The notes under the pieces were generated by a model that worked only from the letters and a program-made list of their open reading frames with translations, did not search any database and was not told where the DNA came from. The position numbers and the translations under genes are program-made. 7,586 nucleotides of DNA from Chitinophaga pinensis (GTDB lineage: Bacteria > Bacteroidota > Bacteroidia > Flavobacteriales_D > Crocinitomicaceae): NCBI GenBank assembly GCA_945870115.1, contig CAMBRH010000167.1:1-7586 (forward strand), in the 5' to 3' direction. Positions 7,068-7,586 of the stretch are shown here, one piece after another. Every line of letters begins with the position of its first letter. Position 1 is the first letter of the stretch.

Positions 7068-7081
7068 GTCTTCATTTTAAA

Positions 7082-7586
7082 TCAATTCCCTTCACCCTTC
7101 ATTTTTTCAGCATTTTCAGCCATCTTTAGGGAGTCAATCATTTCTTGGCAATCACCATTCATAAAAGCGCCTAAATTATACATCGTTTTATTTATACGGT
7201 GATCAGTAACTCTTCCCTGAGGATAATTGTAAGTTCTAATTTTTGCAGAACGATCTCCTGTAGAAACTAAAGTTTTTCTATGAGCCGATCTTTCTTCATG
7301 CAATCGATCTACCTCCTTTTGATACAATCGAGAACGCAAAACTGAAATTGCCATTGCTAAATTTTTGTGCTGTGAACGACCATCTTGACATTCAACTACT
7401 GTACCTGTTGGGATATGTGTCAAACGAATTGCAGATTCAGTTTTGTTAATGTGCTGTCCACCTGCTCCAGATGCTCTGAAAGTATCTTTTCGGACATCTC
7501 CCATGTCTAATTCGAAATCCACTTCTTCAGCTTCTGGCAATACAGCAACAGTTATTGCAGAAGTATGAACTCTACCTTGAGATTCT
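7082..7586 (-). CDS. prfA: Peptide chain release factor 1 (RF-1), C-terminal part
   Basis: RF-1 recognises UAA and UAG stop codons in the ribosomal A site and triggers hydrolysis of peptidyl-tRNA. The visible 167 residues are the C-terminal part of a protein normally ~360 residues long, and the frame stays open to the window edge. The visible start, ESQGRVHTSAITVAVLPEAEEVDFEL, is typical of RF-1 and differs from RF-2. The catalytic GGQ lies at bases 7462-7454 within RASGAGGQHINKTESAIRL; its glutamine is the residue methylated by PrmC. Conserved HIPTG, VECQDGRSQHKN and the IRTYNYPQGRVTDHRIN block follow, and the C-terminus is intact. The stop-codon recognition PxT motif should lie immediately upstream of ESQG and is just outside the window. 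A TTG at 7540 is internal, not the start. A hairpin with a T-rich tail follows the stop, and the receptor gene begins 177 bases further along. Confidence 0.97.
   Translation of the reverse strand, partial: ESQGRVHTSAITVAVLPEAEEVDFELDMGDVRKDTFRASGAGGQHINKTESAIRLTHIPTGTVVECQDGRSQHKNLAMAISVLRSRLYQKEVDRLHEERSAHRKTLVSTGDRSAKIRTYNYPQGRVTDHRINKTMYNLGAFMNGDCQEMIDSLKMAENAEKMKGEGN

Noticed and set aside
7538..7540. TTG as start of a short release-factor-like protein
   Set aside because: The frame continues upstream with conserved RF-1 residues ESQGRVHTS to the window edge; this is a truncated view of full-length prfA, not a small RF-like protein.
1..7586. Mobile element, CRISPR array, tRNA or rRNA
   Set aside because: No transposase, integrase, regularly spaced repeats, target duplications or tRNA/rRNA-like sequence was seen anywhere in the window.

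Overview
The window looks like an ordinary chromosomal stretch from a low-GC member of the Bacteroidota, most likely a Flavobacterium or close relative. The evidence is a strongly A/T-rich sequence, no Shine-Dalgarno motifs before the starts (A-rich leaders instead), candidate promoters resembling the Bacteroidota TTG/TTTG...TAnnTTTG pattern, signal peptides ending in SAQ or FSQ, and a TonB-dependent receptor with a carboxypeptidase-D-like N-terminal domain paired with a DUF4249 lipoprotein, a combination typical of this phylum. This taxonomic call is an inference from sequence style and gene content.

Layout. Positions 1-1396 (+) hold all but the first few codons of an RlmD/TrmA-type RNA m5U methyltransferase that lacks the usual iron-sulfur cysteines. 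Positions 1463-3073 (+) encode a secreted or periplasmic protein with MORN-like repeats, a coiled coil and a TPR-like hairpin. Positions 3189-3716 (+) encode a small, very A/T-rich, membrane-anchored or exported orphan protein. The 70-base gap at 3717-3786 separates these from the minus-strand genes and contains an A/T-only palindrome. Positions 6904 down to 4574 (-) encode a TonB-dependent outer-membrane receptor, followed after a single base by the DUF4249 lipoprotein (4572 down to 3787). Positions 7586 down to 7082 (-) are the C-terminal half of peptide chain release factor 1 (prfA), cut by the window edge. No gap without a gene exceeds 300 bases.

How the genes work together. The clearest functional unit is the receptor-lipoprotein pair, probably a two-gene operon for binding and TonB-driven import of an unknown ligand at the outer membrane. 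A 13-bp inverted repeat with a 2-base bulge overlaps the predicted promoter of this pair and is the best regulatory candidate. The methyltransferase and prfA are translation-related housekeeping genes and appear unrelated to the pair. No RNA genes, CRISPR arrays, insertion sequences or phage genes were seen. I found no convincing new multi-gene system. The most interesting items are the cysteine-less methyltransferase, the receptor promoter repeat, the competing hairpins after prfA, and the two unrecognised exported proteins.
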